A DNA stretch of 33,796 bases from a virus. A model generated the notes under the pieces. It had not been told where the DNA came from. It saw only the letters and a list, made by a program, of their open reading frames with translations, and made no database searches. Position 1 is the stretch's first letter. Each line of letters starts with the position of its first letter. This document shows positions 1-6,422 of the stretch, piece by piece. The translations under genes and the position numbers were made by a program. Location: positions 1 to 33,796 of the IMG/VR virus record IMGVR_UViG_3300048107_000338. The stretch is one strand, 5' to 3'.

Positions 1-39
1 TGGAACTAATGAACAAGCAGTTGTAACAATCCGTAATAC

Positions 40-282
40 TCAGTCATCGTCGCTGAACCTTAGTAAAGACATCTCGTGCCTAATAGCAGGATCCAGAACC
101 CACTCCTCTTCCAATGCGCGAACAGCTTCAATGTTGTCTTGCTGTTCGTGGGTTAGTGACTCTGTATCGATGAACTCTCCATCATCGTCTAAGAATCCTA
201 GGAGATTGTCACACATATGTGAATAGATCTCAGCAAGTGATCTTCTTATGTTCTGTTCGTACAGTAATTGTTTCTTAGTCAT
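40..282 (-). CDS. Hypothetical protein, 80 aa, acidic
   Basis: I do not recognise this protein. It is rich in Asp and Glu, has no visible membrane segment or Cys pair, and is predicted to be mostly helical. It ends in FSDDD. It is the last gene on the minus strand in this window, separated from the previous gene by about 300 bases of palindromic non-coding DNA, so it probably has its own transcript start or is read through from upstream. No Shine-Dalgarno sequence precedes the ATG. Its position after terL corresponds to the T7 gene 19.x region, where small accessory proteins are common. Reality is supported only by an intact frame and phage-like location. Confidence 0.55.
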   Translation of the reverse strand: MTKKQLLYEQNIRRSLAEIYSHMCDNLLGFLDDDGEFIDTESLTHEQQDNIEAVRALEEEWVLDPAIRHEMSLLRFSDDD

Positions 283-296
283 AATGTGTTGGTGTT

Positions 297-325
297 AGTA
301 ACTGATGCGTAACGTATGCGTTACT
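297..325. repeat. Nested palindrome upstream of the last gene
   Basis: GTAACG-TATG-CGTTAC (309-324) is a perfect 6-bp hairpin. It lies inside a wider inverted repeat, AGTAAC (297-302) with GTTACT (320-325). The motif ATGCGT also occurs twice as a direct repeat within it. It lies just upstream of the 80-aa gene, where an operator, promoter element or RNA hairpin would fit. Function is unknown. Confidence 0.5.
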
Positions 326-423
326 TAAGCGTTCAATTTTCGACAGATGCTCTCAAAAATAAAAATCAGGATCAATAACATTTAGCGACAGCCCAGACAG
401 AGAAAAAAAGAGTCAATCAACCC

Positions 424-439
424 TCACTAGTTCTAGTGA
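424..439. repeat. 16-base near-perfect palindrome
   Basis: TCACTAG-TT-CTAGTGA has 7-bp perfect arms around a 2-base spacer. The same AGTGAC and GTCAGTGA words recur within 20 bases, so the block looks like a cluster of related half-sites. It lies in the gene-free stretch 283-590. The rest of that stretch holds the nested palindrome at 297-325 and the G/C tracts at 499-562. Confidence 0.5.
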
Positions 440-498
440 CTAACGAGCAGTCAGTGATACCAGTCGATCTCATTGATTAACAGGCAAAAGACCCCACA

Positions 499-541
499 CC
501 CCCTCCCTAAATATCAGACAAGAGGGGGGCATAAGGGGGGG
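499..541 (-). terminator. GC-tract hairpin, possible terminator
   Basis: On the minus strand CCCCCTC (528-522) can pair with GAGGGGG (505-499) across a 16-base loop. A TCTTTT run follows shortly after. A further run of seven G on the plus strand (535-541) lies next to it, and a GGTGG/CCACC hairpin (546-562) precedes it in the minus direction. This is a plausible stop for the transcript of the two small genes ending at 591. The plus-strand G runs could instead form a G-quadruplex. Confidence 0.4.
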
Positions 542-590
542 TAGAGGTGGCTGGCTACCACCGGATACCCTTCAGAAATTTATTTTATTT

Positions 591-764
591 TTACTCTGAA
601 GACCAAAGTTCATCAATCTCAGGATGGATAGACATACCTTGAAAAGGATCAAAGTCATCTTCCCCCCTCAGAGCGGCTCTAATGCTTGCAGCTAGAAAAG
701 GGTTCTTAGCGGCTACAACAGCCCTTAGAGCGGCTTCTAGGCGTTCCTTACGATCATCTGTCAT
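591..764 (-). CDS. Hypothetical protein, 57 aa, coupled to the upstream gene
   Basis: This is a small frame with an Ala/Arg-rich helical N-terminal half (AALRAVVAA, then AASIRAALRG) and an acidic C-terminal half ending in ELWSSE. I do not recognise a family. The case for a real gene is its start: the stop of the 108-aa gene and this ATG share a base (TAATG), the usual arrangement for translational coupling in this genome. Codon use is like its neighbours. An AT-rich run and then the GC-tract hairpin follow its stop. Confidence 0.6.
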   Translation of the reverse strand: MTDDRKERLEAALRAVVAAKNPFLAASIRAALRGEDDFDPFQGMSIHPEIDELWSSE

Positions 765-1090
765 TAAGTTATCATCTTTGTATTAGCAGTAGGTTCTATT
801 TCTTCAGAATCCCCATGAGCTTCAGGACCAAATCCTTCAGCCTTAATCTGTTCAATATCGAGTTCTGGTTTTGGGAGATTAGATTCATACATCCCCACAG
901 CCCATTCTTTTAGAGCCTTACCAGAGTCTGTAAACTTGGCTTGACCTAGAACTCTCCAACATTCCTTAGGATCATAATGAAGTCTAGAACTGTTCTTGTA
1001 GAAAGAAACAAAATAGTTTGGACCTTCTCTAACTCTGAAGTAAGTAAAATTACAGTCTCTAGAGTTCAAAGGAAATTCTTCTACTTTCAT
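764..1090 (-). CDS. Hypothetical protein, 108 aa
   Basis: The family is not recognised. The N-terminal 70 residues look like a compact mixed alpha/beta fold rich in aromatic residues (FTYFRVREGPNYFVSFYK). The last 35 are acidic and probably unstructured. It is the first gene after terL and is separated from it by almost 500 bases of structured, AT-rich DNA. It is likely to be separately controlled rather than simply the tail of the terL message. It shares a TAATG junction with the 57-aa gene behind it. Confidence 0.6.
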   Translation of the reverse strand: MKVEEFPLNSRDCNFTYFRVREGPNYFVSFYKNSSRLHYDPKECWRVLGQAKFTDSGKALKEWAVGMYESNLPKPELDIEQIKAEGFGPEAHGDSEEIEPTANTKMIT

Positions 1091-1242
1091 TTATAATTAT
1101 ATTATATGTTTTAGTATGTTATATATAATACATAAGAACGCCTTCGGCGTACCATGTATATAATATAGTCTATTTAATGTTATTAGATCATTTTTAGTTT
1201 ATGTTTTAATATAAAATATAAATAATAATAATATCATTTGTT
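1091..1242. other. AT-rich block with a GC hairpin in it
   Basis: This gene-free stretch is almost entirely A and T, in sharp contrast to its surroundings. One strong hairpin (1128-1159) breaks it: an outer stem ATACAT/ATGTAT, an internal loop, an inner stem ACGCC/GGCGT and a three-base loop. TATAAT-like words occur on both strands (for example 1159-1164 on plus), so promoters for either direction are possible. It sits directly upstream of the 108-aa gene. DNA that melts this easily next to cruciform-forming repeats also suits a replication origin, but nothing here proves it. Confidence 0.45.
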
Positions 1243-1359
1243 GTCTTTTAGGTAGAATACCTCGGACACGTTCCGTGTATAAGGTACATCTTTAACTAAC
1301 ATCTCAAACATTTGTAAAGCCTTTTGCAAGTGCTTTGAGATGTGTCTCCGTTAAAAGAC
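1243..1359. ncRNA. Candidate structured RNA or cruciform, three-way junction
   Basis: GTCTTTTA (1243-1250) pairs perfectly with TAAAAGAC (1352-1359) and closes two internal hairpins. The first (1258-1286) is TACCT/AGGTA, a 3x3 internal loop, then ACACG/CGTGT with a 3-base loop. The second (1299-1343) has 10 perfect pairs, one bulged C, and about 10 more pairs. The imperfect pairs (1311/1330, 1315/1326, 1319/1322, 1251/1351) are all G-U if the plus strand is the RNA, but A-C mismatches if the minus strand is. This suggests a plus-strand transcript antisense to the gene direction. No protein frame is evident. Confidence 0.5.
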
Positions 1360-1484
1360 TTTCTCTATATACAGTGATCCCCACAAACTTGTCTGCCCCC
1401 CAAAGTTGCCAAAAGGGACGCCGGTTCTCACGGTCCAGGGTCTTGATTTAATTTTTGGTTATCTAGCGTAGAAAGAAAGGGAAA
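1360..1484. other. Non-coding spacer, little structure
   Basis: This spacer lies between the three-way-junction element and the terL terminator. It holds a C tract (1395-1401) and a modest hairpin (1416-1436: GGA, 2-base bulge, CCG, loop, CGG, TCC). On the minus strand, CACTGTATATAGAGA (about 1376-1362) vaguely resembles the end of a T7 promoter, but the match is weak and unrepeated. I see no convincing gene here. Confidence 0.4.
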
Positions 1485-1516
1485 GAAGACACGATGTAAT
1501 TTCATCTGGTGTCTTC
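1485..1516 (-). terminator. Intrinsic-type terminator after terL
   Basis: On the minus strand GAAGACAC (1516-1509) pairs with GTGTCTTC (1492-1485). A further GATG/CATC stem lies inside, with a 2-base bulge and a 6-base loop. A pyrimidine run, TTTCCCTTTCTTTC, follows at once. This is the shape of a factor-independent terminator and lies about 60 bases beyond the terL stop. Its upstream arm can alternatively pair with part of the preceding hairpin. Confidence 0.6.
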
Positions 1517-1539
1517 CTTACCGCAATATCCACACAAAA

Positions 1540-1569
1540 GGACACCACTCCTCTTGCTTAACTGGTGCC
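1540..1569 (-). terminator. First hairpin after terL, attenuator-like
   Basis: On the minus strand GGCACCA (1569-1563) pairs with TGGTG-T-CC (1547-1540), with one bulged base and a 15-base loop, and TTTT follows. It begins six bases after the terL stop. Its downstream arm TGGTGTC can instead pair with GACACCA (1513-1507) of the next hairpin, a 7-bp perfect match. The two hairpins are therefore mutually exclusive with a third structure. Confidence 0.5.
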
Positions 1570-1574
1570 ACTTT

Positions 1575-3299
1575 TCAAGTCCAGTCCCAGACCTTAGATG
1601 TGGGAAGGGATTTCAAGGATTTAAAGGATCCACCTGTAGCAAGGATATCTGTGCTTAGTTGTGGCTGTTCTTCAAGCATGGTCATCATAAGATTCCATTC
1701 TTCATGCTTACGAAGAGCTTGTTGTTTATGGGCTGATTGAGCGAGGGAATCAATGAACCATTGAACGCCTTGACTCATGCAATCAATTCGGTCGTCATGC
1801 TTTACTGCTCCCTTCTCCCTGCACATACGCGACATTTGATATCCGAGCATGTACTCCAATCGTTTTTCAGGAGATGCATCAGGATTGCTGGAATAGTCAT
1901 ATTCAAATACCTTAGGATCAATAATTAATTTGTGTTGGTTCATCACCGGCTCTAGTGTGTCGATGATACGTTCTTCTTTACGGACTGTTGCTCTAACTTC
2001 TTCAGTAGAGAAGTTTGCTGATTGTTGTTGGATGTGTCTATTAAAGAGTTCACATATCATGCCGTCTCCGAAGTTAGATTCTACGAGAAGGCGAGAGGCT
2101 TTATATTTCTTGCCCAACCTAACGATACGAGAAAGAGTGTCATCTGAGTAACCATCTCTAAAGGCAAGCATATCTCTAACAAAGACATAACCATTTGCTT
2201 GAGACAGGACCATTGCACATGTCTCATCGCTACCACGTCCTGAAGGGTCTACAGAGACGATTGTCTCGCTATAGTCACACATACCCTCATCAATGAACAT
2301 AGGCCCATAGAAGCGATCTCCGGGCAGTCCTACGGGGTTGAGATCTTTGATCATGTATCTCGGATCAGCAGACCAGGCATACCGCTCTGCACATTCAGTA
2401 CCAACAGGGGTGACGATAAGGTCTTGAAATTTAAGGGGGAACTTCTCTGCATCAGACAGAGATGTATCCAACATAAATTGGAGAGCAAAGTTAGAGCGCC
2501 CCATAGCACTCTCTCTTTCCATCAGATCTAGATCAGAGAATCGGGAATCGGTGGGTGTTCCTGCCTCCACTCCTTTCTCAATATCTGCAACCAACTGGGG
2601 AGCGAGGAGCCCCTCATAGTTGGTGGTGTCCTGGGGATAACGTGCTGGCCACACGAAAGGTCTGTAAGAACGTTCCGCCAATTTTCGGTAGACCGTAAAT
2701 GTCGTTTGCGGTGTCCCGAGAAAAAGTATTCGTGAGTCGTCATCAGGTGTAAGAATAGATTCCGCTTCAGTAACTAATTGGAGGAGCTTCTCACGTTGCA
2801 TATCTGTCTGGCTATTGGATGGGCATTCCACATCGTCAAAGACCATTAAATGAGCACGAGAGCCAGTCATTTGGCCTGTTATTCCTACACTTTTTACTGA
2901 AGGTGCTTGGTGAGGTTTAGCAGGACCAACATCAAAAGATATACGGCTCCAGCGTTGATCATTATCTTTAGGGCCGAGATGATTAAGCCAAGGTATATCT
3001 ATGATTAGTTTCTGACAAAAGATAGAGAAGTTATCTGCTCTTTCTTTTGATGCAGAGATCACCATGACCTTACGATCAGGTTCACAGTAAAGTGTCCATA
3101 GAACAAAAGCAGCAGTAATCCAGCTTTTACCTACACCACGAAAAGCAGAGATCTGTAATCGTTTAGGGCCATTCTGTAAGTAGTCCGCTATACAGAGTTG
3201 AGCACGAGTGGGTGTAGGGAGATCTAGTTCTTTCCAGATCAAAGAAAGAAAGACACGAAAATCACTTCGTATCTTATTATCTAATTCAATTAAATCCAT
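1575..3299 (-). CDS. terL: Terminase large subunit (T7 gp19-like)
   Basis: This is the ATP-driven motor and nuclease that packs DNA into the prohead through the portal and cuts concatemers. The N-terminal ATPase shows Walker A (RGVGKSW, residues 54-60, K58) and a Walker B-type LMVFDDVE (about 151-158). A coupling-type LGTPQT motif follows at about residue 195. The C-terminal RNase H-like nuclease shows SVDPSGRGSDET, LLVESNFGDG and HDDRIDC, which carry the expected acidic residues. The length (574 aa) fits T7 gp19 (586 aa). It starts at an ATG a few bases after the lysozyme-like gene and ends just before a terminator. Its small partner, terS, is about 2.7 kb upstream in the same transcript. 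Confidence 0.95.
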   Translation of the reverse strand: MDLIELDNKIRSDFRVFLSLIWKELDLPTPTRAQLCIADYLQNGPKRLQISAFRGVGKSWITAAFVLWTLYCEPDRKVMVISASKERADNFSIFCQKLIIDIPWLNHLGPKDNDQRWSRISFDVGPAKPHQAPSVKSVGITGQMTGSRAHLMVFDDVECPSNSQTDMQREKLLQLVTEAESILTPDDDSRILFLGTPQTTFTVYRKLAERSYRPFVWPARYPQDTTNYEGLLAPQLVADIEKGVEAGTPTDSRFSDLDLMERESAMGRSNFALQFMLDTSLSDAEKFPLKFQDLIVTPVGTECAERYAWSADPRYMIKDLNPVGLPGDRFYGPMFIDEGMCDYSETIVSVDPSGRGSDETCAMVLSQANGYVFVRDMLAFRDGYSDDTLSRIVRLGKKYKASRLLVESNFGDGMICELFNRHIQQQSANFSTEEVRATVRKEERIIDTLEPVMNQHKLIIDPKVFEYDYSSNPDASPEKRLEYMLGYQMSRMCREKGAVKHDDRIDCMSQGVQWFIDSLAQSAHKQQALRKHEEWNLMMTMLEEQPQLSTDILATGGSFKSLKSLPTSKVWDWT

Positions 3300-3302
3300 A
3301 AG

Positions 3303-3956
3303 TTATTGTCTACGTCGAAGTGGAATACCTAGACGTTGAACAGCGTCTGTTATTGCTCCTAAGAAACCTTTTTGTTTGGGTTTATCTTTAGCAACCGCAG
3401 GTGTTGGAATATTTTTAGGCTTAGCGGGTTGATTGTAAGCTTTAAAGACTTGTTGTGCTGCTTGTCTACGTCTATCAACATGAGGAACACCTGGGCGAAA
3501 ATACCCTTGACCTTTAGCAGCGGAACCAGTAATTAACTCTGCATAATCACCAGACGAAAGGTTAGGCGGAAGTTGTTCAAGAGATCTTGTCCACCCGATG
3601 AGAGACCGACCTTGTTGATCATATTTACCTGAGTACTCATCAGCAAAGTATTGCATCTGCCAAGAAGCTTGATTGGGGTCTAAACCAGAAGAAAGAGCAG
3701 CAGCACGAGCACGGTCATAGGGAATACGTCTGACCCCTGTGTATTGGGAAAGTCCTCTCCCAGCTCCAGCTTGCTTTTCAACAACGTCTAAATTTCTAAG
3801 AGTAGGGTCACCGGTCTCCACCATCCAAGACCCAAGCAAACCAGCAGCTTGCTGTGGCGACATTGGTTGAATGCGACCACGACTCATTTCAGTTATTTTT
3901 GGTGATGTCAATACTGAAAACATGTAGTCAGTATTTTCGTTTCTTTGAAAATCCAT
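3303..3956 (-). CDS. Tail-lysozyme-like muralytic protein, 217 aa
   Basis: The pattern MSPQQAAGLLGSWMVETG (about 32-49) followed by GAGRGLSQYTGVRRIPYDRA (about 64-83) matches the core of phage tail lysozymes: a GxxxxE(S/T)G helix carrying the likely catalytic Glu, then a GL-Q-W/Y-TG-R segment. The middle is a helical domain, and the last 50 residues are a Lys/Pro linker and a basic amphipathic tail. It probably cuts peptidoglycan as a virion component or late enzyme. The C-terminus of the gp15 analogue carries a similar domain, so the genome has two. The ATG at 3956 overlaps the preceding gene by 29 bases. A second ATG at 3923 (residue 12) would avoid the overlap. Confidence 0.65.
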   Translation of the reverse strand: MDFQRNENTDYMFSVLTSPKITEMSRGRIQPMSPQQAAGLLGSWMVETGDPTLRNLDVVEKQAGAGRGLSQYTGVRRIPYDRARAAALSSGLDPNQASWQMQYFADEYSGKYDQQGRSLIGWTRSLEQLPPNLSSGDYAELITGSAAKGQGYFRPGVPHVDRRRQAAQQVFKAYNQPAKPKNIPTPAVAKDKPKQKGFLGAITDAVQRLGIPLRRRQ

Positions 3957-4203
3957 TTGTTAAACTAATAATATCTAACCCCTTAACTTCTGAAGGCTCT
4001 GAGTGATACTCAGGAGGATCTACAACAGGGTCTAAAGGTTGAATAGGAGCAATCCCCTTCTCAACAGCTGCAGCCGCCTTAGAGGCGATCCACGCATCCT
4101 CTAAAGCAAAAAGCCACCCCTTGCAAAAATATGCAAGAGGCAGCGGAAAGTTTTTATCTAACCAAGTAGCTACAGCCTTAAAAGAATTAAGGCGAAAAGA
4201 CAC
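3928..4203 (-). CDS. Hypothetical protein, 91 aa, GTG start
   Basis: I do not recognise the family. The first 45 residues form an aromatic, partly hydrophobic helix-rich segment (PLPLAYFCKGWLFALEDAW). The middle is Pro-rich (QPLDPVVDPPEY) and the C-terminus basic (KKRKY). The start is a GTG that shares its G with the stop of the 41-aa gene (TAGTG), so it is almost certainly translated by coupling. It sits between capsid-associated basic proteins and the lysozyme-like gene, in the slot where T7 keeps genes 18.5 and 18.7. There is no sequence support for a spanin. Confidence 0.6.
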   Translation of the reverse strand: MSFRLNSFKAVATWLDKNFPLPLAYFCKGWLFALEDAWIASKAAAAVEKGIAPIQPLDPVVDPPEYHSEPSEVKGLDIISLTNGFSKKRKY

Positions 4204-4328
4204 TATTTTTTCTTTTTAGGAAAACCAGCTTTCATATTTGCATATGATTTAGCTGATACAGTTGATTTCTTTTTAGAGCGAGAAGTACCAGCCTTCTTAC
4301 GCTTATTAATATTACGATAAAGAGACAT
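4203..4328 (-). CDS. Small basic phage protein, 41 aa
   Basis: This very basic peptide starts MSLYRNINKRKKAGTS, contains SAKSYANMKAGFPKK and ends in a Lys run. Peptides of this pattern (MSLY-NI--RKKAGTSR, S-KAY-NMKAGFPKK) recur, from memory, next to late genes in marine phages. Their function is not established. Nearly a third of the residues are Lys or Arg, so contact with DNA or RNA is likely. Both ends are coupled: its ATG shares a base with the preceding stop (TGATG), and its stop shares a base with the next GTG. It would be missed by gene finders with a long minimum length. Confidence 0.75.
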   Translation of the reverse strand: MSLYRNINKRKKAGTSRSKKKSTVSAKSYANMKAGFPKKKK

Positions 4329-4549
4329 CAGGCATCCACTACGCTGGAACCACCAATGGATGATGATTGATTAGTACGAGCGATCTGTGCTGTATCAATG
4401 AGGGCCAAAAGATCTTTAACTGTGTAGTCAGCAGAAGCAGCATTAGCAGCTGCTTGAGTGAGGGCTACAGAGTCGCTTGCATAGGCAAGTGGGACAATAG
4501 TTTTAGCTGTGTTCAGAAATGAATCAGAAGAGATTGTAGTTGCAGACAT
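4328..4549 (-). CDS. Hypothetical protein, 73 aa, Ala/Ser-rich
   Basis: The family is not recognised. The composition is dominated by Ala, Ser and Thr, with a helical core (LTQAAANAASADYTVKDLLALI) and a Ser/Gly-rich tail. There is no Cys and no clear membrane span. It may be a small virion or assembly protein, judging only from its place among late genes. It is coupled to the 41-aa gene through TGATG. About 35 AT-rich bases separate it from the basic 278-aa gene upstream, with no strong Shine-Dalgarno sequence. Confidence 0.6.
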   Translation of the reverse strand: MSATTISSDSFLNTAKTIVPLAYASDSVALTQAAANAASADYTVKDLLALIDTAQIARTNQSSSIGGSSVVDA

Positions 4550-4584
4550 AATAATAATAAAATTAATTGAACGAAATAAAAAAT

Positions 4585-5421
4585 TTATTTAGTGCTGTAA
4601 GATTTACCATCAAAGGTAAAAGTTGTCTTACCAGCTTTCTTAGCAGCCGCATAAGCTTTGTCAAATGCTTGCTCAGCAGTACCTACCTTTTTAGGACCAA
4701 CACGCTTCCGTGAACGAATAGTGCCATCAGCATCACGGGTGTTGTAGTTTCCAGCATTACGACCTGGCTTAGCTGCAACTGGCTTACCCTTCAAAGTTCC
4801 ATCAGCAACACCACGATTCATAATATCTGAACCAATAATAGTTGCTGCTAAAGTGTATGGATTACTAGCCATAAGAACACGTCTAATCTGAGCAGCAGTA
4901 CCACCAGCCCTTAAAAGTTTCCGAGCAGCGTTTTTATTCTTTATGTTTTTAGCTTGCCTAATTTGGTCAGAAATGTTGTCAACACGAGGCCGATATTTCT
5001 GAGTTGGGGGTGGTTTTACTGTAGTCTTAGGTTTAGTTGGCTTAGAACCAATAAGTCCCCTGGTATTAACTCTTTGAGACGGGCCTTGCTGTGGTGCTGT
5101 ACGTGGTCCCTGTGCTCCTCTCGGTGTTTTGGAAGCAGGTTTGGTTTTGACCTGAGTAGTTTTTGGAGGAGTCTTGGCTGGTGTTTTTTTGGTTGTCTTC
5201 TTTGGACCGTCCAGGGCTTGCCTTAAACGTTTTGATTTAATTTCCCCCTTACCATAGGTAACTTTTTTACTGGTCCCTTTGGTACTACTACGTGTAGAAG
5301 AAGAAGTAGGTTTGGGTGTATCTTTAGCTGAAGCTCTAGACCTTACGGATCTATTACTAGAAGAAGTACGACGATTTCTAGCTGTACGTGATTTCTTTCT
5401 CGGGTCTCTATTGGCAGGCAT
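4585..5421 (-). CDS. Basic Lys/Arg/Pro-rich protein, probable virion DNA-associated, 278 aa
   Basis: The N-terminal 150 residues are low-complexity, rich in Lys, Arg, Ser, Thr and Pro, and resemble histone-tail or condensing peptides. A short helical domain follows (about 150-205). The C-terminus ends in an AFDKAYAAAKKAGKTTFTFDGKSY module. This FxxAxxxARKAGKxxFxWNGKxY-type ending recurs in small podovirus and siphovirus proteins, from memory, without a firm function. The strong positive charge suggests binding to packaged DNA or to the packaging complex. Its start overlaps the HNH gene by 14 bases. The tag-like module at the C-terminus and the disordered body suggest a flexible, multivalent binder. 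Confidence 0.65.
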   Translation of the reverse strand: MPANRDPRKKSRTARNRRTSSSNRSVRSRASAKDTPKPTSSSTRSSTKGTSKKVTYGKGEIKSKRLRQALDGPKKTTKKTPAKTPPKTTQVKTKPASKTPRGAQGPRTAPQQGPSQRVNTRGLIGSKPTKPKTTVKPPPTQKYRPRVDNISDQIRQAKNIKNKNAARKLLRAGGTAAQIRRVLMASNPYTLAATIIGSDIMNRGVADGTLKGKPVAAKPGRNAGNYNTRDADGTIRSRKRVGPKKVGTAEQAFDKAYAAAKKAGKTTFTFDGKSYSTK

Positions 5422-5695
5422 AATGTTTTATAAGTTGATTTTTTTGTATCCAGTCACTCCAATCACTACTTCCCTTTGATTGGTTACAAGAACGACAAGC
5501 AGTTACACAATTTGAAGCAGTAGTAGGCCCTCCTTTACATTGAGGGATTACATGATCAATAGTCAGGTCTTCGGTAGACCCACAGTAGACACAACAATAT
5601 CCATCCCGTTCCTTAATGATTTCTCTCCACATTCGTTTGGCATCACCACTGCGAAACGTGAGGAGATCATGCATGAGGCTTCGGGGAGTTTCCAT
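5408..5695 (-). CDS. HNH endonuclease, 95 aa
   Basis: All HNH landmarks are present: a structural zinc site C35xxC38 and C67xxC70, the DHVIP motif (D47, H48) with the catalytic His, and N62 in SNCV, followed by CNQSKG. It is a stand-alone nuclease of minimal size, with no extra DNA-binding domain. Two roles are possible. It could be a homing endonuclease, but no intron or insertion is evident beside it. It could instead be a packaging cofactor, as HNH proteins next to terminase genes stimulate cos cutting in HK97-type phages. Its position close behind terS and its overlap with the basic gene favour the second, which would be unusual for a T7-like phage. Confidence 0.85.
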   Translation of the reverse strand: METPRSLMHDLLTFRSGDAKRMWREIIKERDGYCCVYCGSTEDLTIDHVIPQCKGGPTTASNCVTACRSCNQSKGSSDWSDWIQKNQLIKHYACQ

Positions 5696-5710
5696 TGGCT
5701 CATTAGGAAT

Positions 5711-5959
5711 TTATTTTTTAAATTTGGATTTACCGTTGTTACCGTTACGTCTACGATTAGATGACGCCTTTTCCTTAACAGTTCTGCCACTAGATTTATG
5801 GCTATTATCTAGTCCGTCCCCGTTACCGTAAGTACCTTTATTACGGTTAATTTTATTTAAAGCTGCACGTCGTTTTTTAGCTTTAGTGGTCGCGTTATAT
5901 TTGCGGCGAGCACGACGTGTTGCCTCACTAATCTTTGGATTTTTTTTGGCAATAGCCAT
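5711..5959 (-). CDS. Small basic conserved phage protein, 82 aa
   Basis: It is very rich in Lys, Arg and Asn. The segment KKRRAALNKINRNKGTYGNG then GLDNSHKSSG and SSNRRRNGNNG resembles a family of short phage proteins patterned KRRA-LN--NR----GNGDGKDxSH-K-G-----SNR-R-G. Some of these are distant HNH relatives with a GDGxDxxHK core, but here no full HNH motif can be seen. It is probably a nucleic-acid binder. It is coupled to terS through a TAATG junction and followed closely by the HNH gene, which places it in the packaging module. Confidence 0.7.
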   Translation of the reverse strand: MAIAKKNPKISEATRRARRKYNATTKAKKRRAALNKINRNKGTYGNGDGLDNSHKSSGRTVKEKASSNRRRNGNNGKSKFKK

Positions 5960-6189
5960 TAGATATAACCTTGAACATCATCAAATGTGAGTTCAGGAAT
6001 CGTACCCATTAGTGAAGCAAGAGGACTACCCGAAACAGGTAGCCCAGTGATGTCATTCTTAGCTAACCAGTCAATAGCAGCACGTAGATCAGCTGTAGAA
6101 GCCTCTCCTGATTTAATACGTCCAACAAGTTCGTTAGTCAATAAAGAATGAAGCTCATCAAAGAGATCTTCGTTTGCACGTTTAGTCAT
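5959..6189 (-). CDS. terS: Terminase small subunit (T7 gp18-like)
   Basis: It recognises the concatemer and loads the large terminase. The 76-residue protein has the pattern seen in T7-like and cyanophage small terminases: an N-terminal helix (LFDELHSLLTNELVGRIKSGE), then STADLRAAIDWLAKNDI, a linker and a terminal acidic FDD motif. The size is close to T7 gp18 (89 aa). It is preceded by the membrane protein gene with a 2-base gap and coupled to the basic 82-aa gene. Unlike T7, where genes 18 and 19 are near neighbours, seven genes separate it from terL. Confidence 0.8.
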   Translation of the reverse strand: MTKRANEDLFDELHSLLTNELVGRIKSGEASTADLRAAIDWLAKNDITGLPVSGSPLASLMGTIPELTFDDVQGYI

Positions 6190-6191
6190 AA

Positions 6192-6422
6192 TTAATCACC
6201 AAGTTGACGTAGTGTTTGGCGAAGCAGTTCAACTGCCTTACGAACCTCAACTACTTTTTCGTCTTCCTTTCTGGTTGGCTTAAGAGTATCAATTGCTGAT
6301 TTAGCAAGCTGAGCAATAGAATTTTCTTTTAACTTGGAAGCACCAATAACTTCAGACAAAACAAAAGCACCTAGAAAACCAAGTGCTTCAATACTGAATT
6401 TAATACCTAAAATTTCAATCAT
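6192..6422 (-). CDS. Single-span membrane protein, possible holin, 76 aa
   Basis: It has one hydrophobic stretch near the N-terminus (FSIEALGFLGAFVLSEVIGA, about residues 9-28), followed by a long charged helix with heptad-like spacing (VRKAVELLRQTLRQLG). There is no signal peptidase site or lipobox. It lies directly after the endolysin with an 8-base overlap, a position typical of holins or Rz-type proteins. T7's holin (gp17.5, 67 aa) also has a short N-terminal region and one membrane segment. The assignment rests on topology and place only. The 82-aa protein on the other side of the endolysin is an equal candidate. Confidence 0.6.
   Translation of the reverse strand: MIEILGIKFSIEALGFLGAFVLSEVIGASKLKENSIAQLAKSAIDTLKPTRKEDEKVVEVRKAVELLRQTLRQLGD

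Noticed and set aside
1-39. A 13-codon frame overlapping the stop of the last gene
   Set aside because: It is too short and lacks any supporting signal.
1428-1505. A 25-codon minus-strand frame starting MKLHRVFFPF after terL
   Set aside because: It starts inside the terminator hairpin, runs through its pyrimidine tail and has no adequate ribosome binding site.
4954-5226. Plus-strand frames opposite the basic 278-aa gene and the HNH gene
   Set aside because: They are shadows of strongly biased minus-strand genes and encode Cys/Trp/Leu-rich strings with no family likeness.
5408-5695. HNH gene as part of a group I intron
   Set aside because: Neither flanking gene is split and no intron-like pairing was seen around it.
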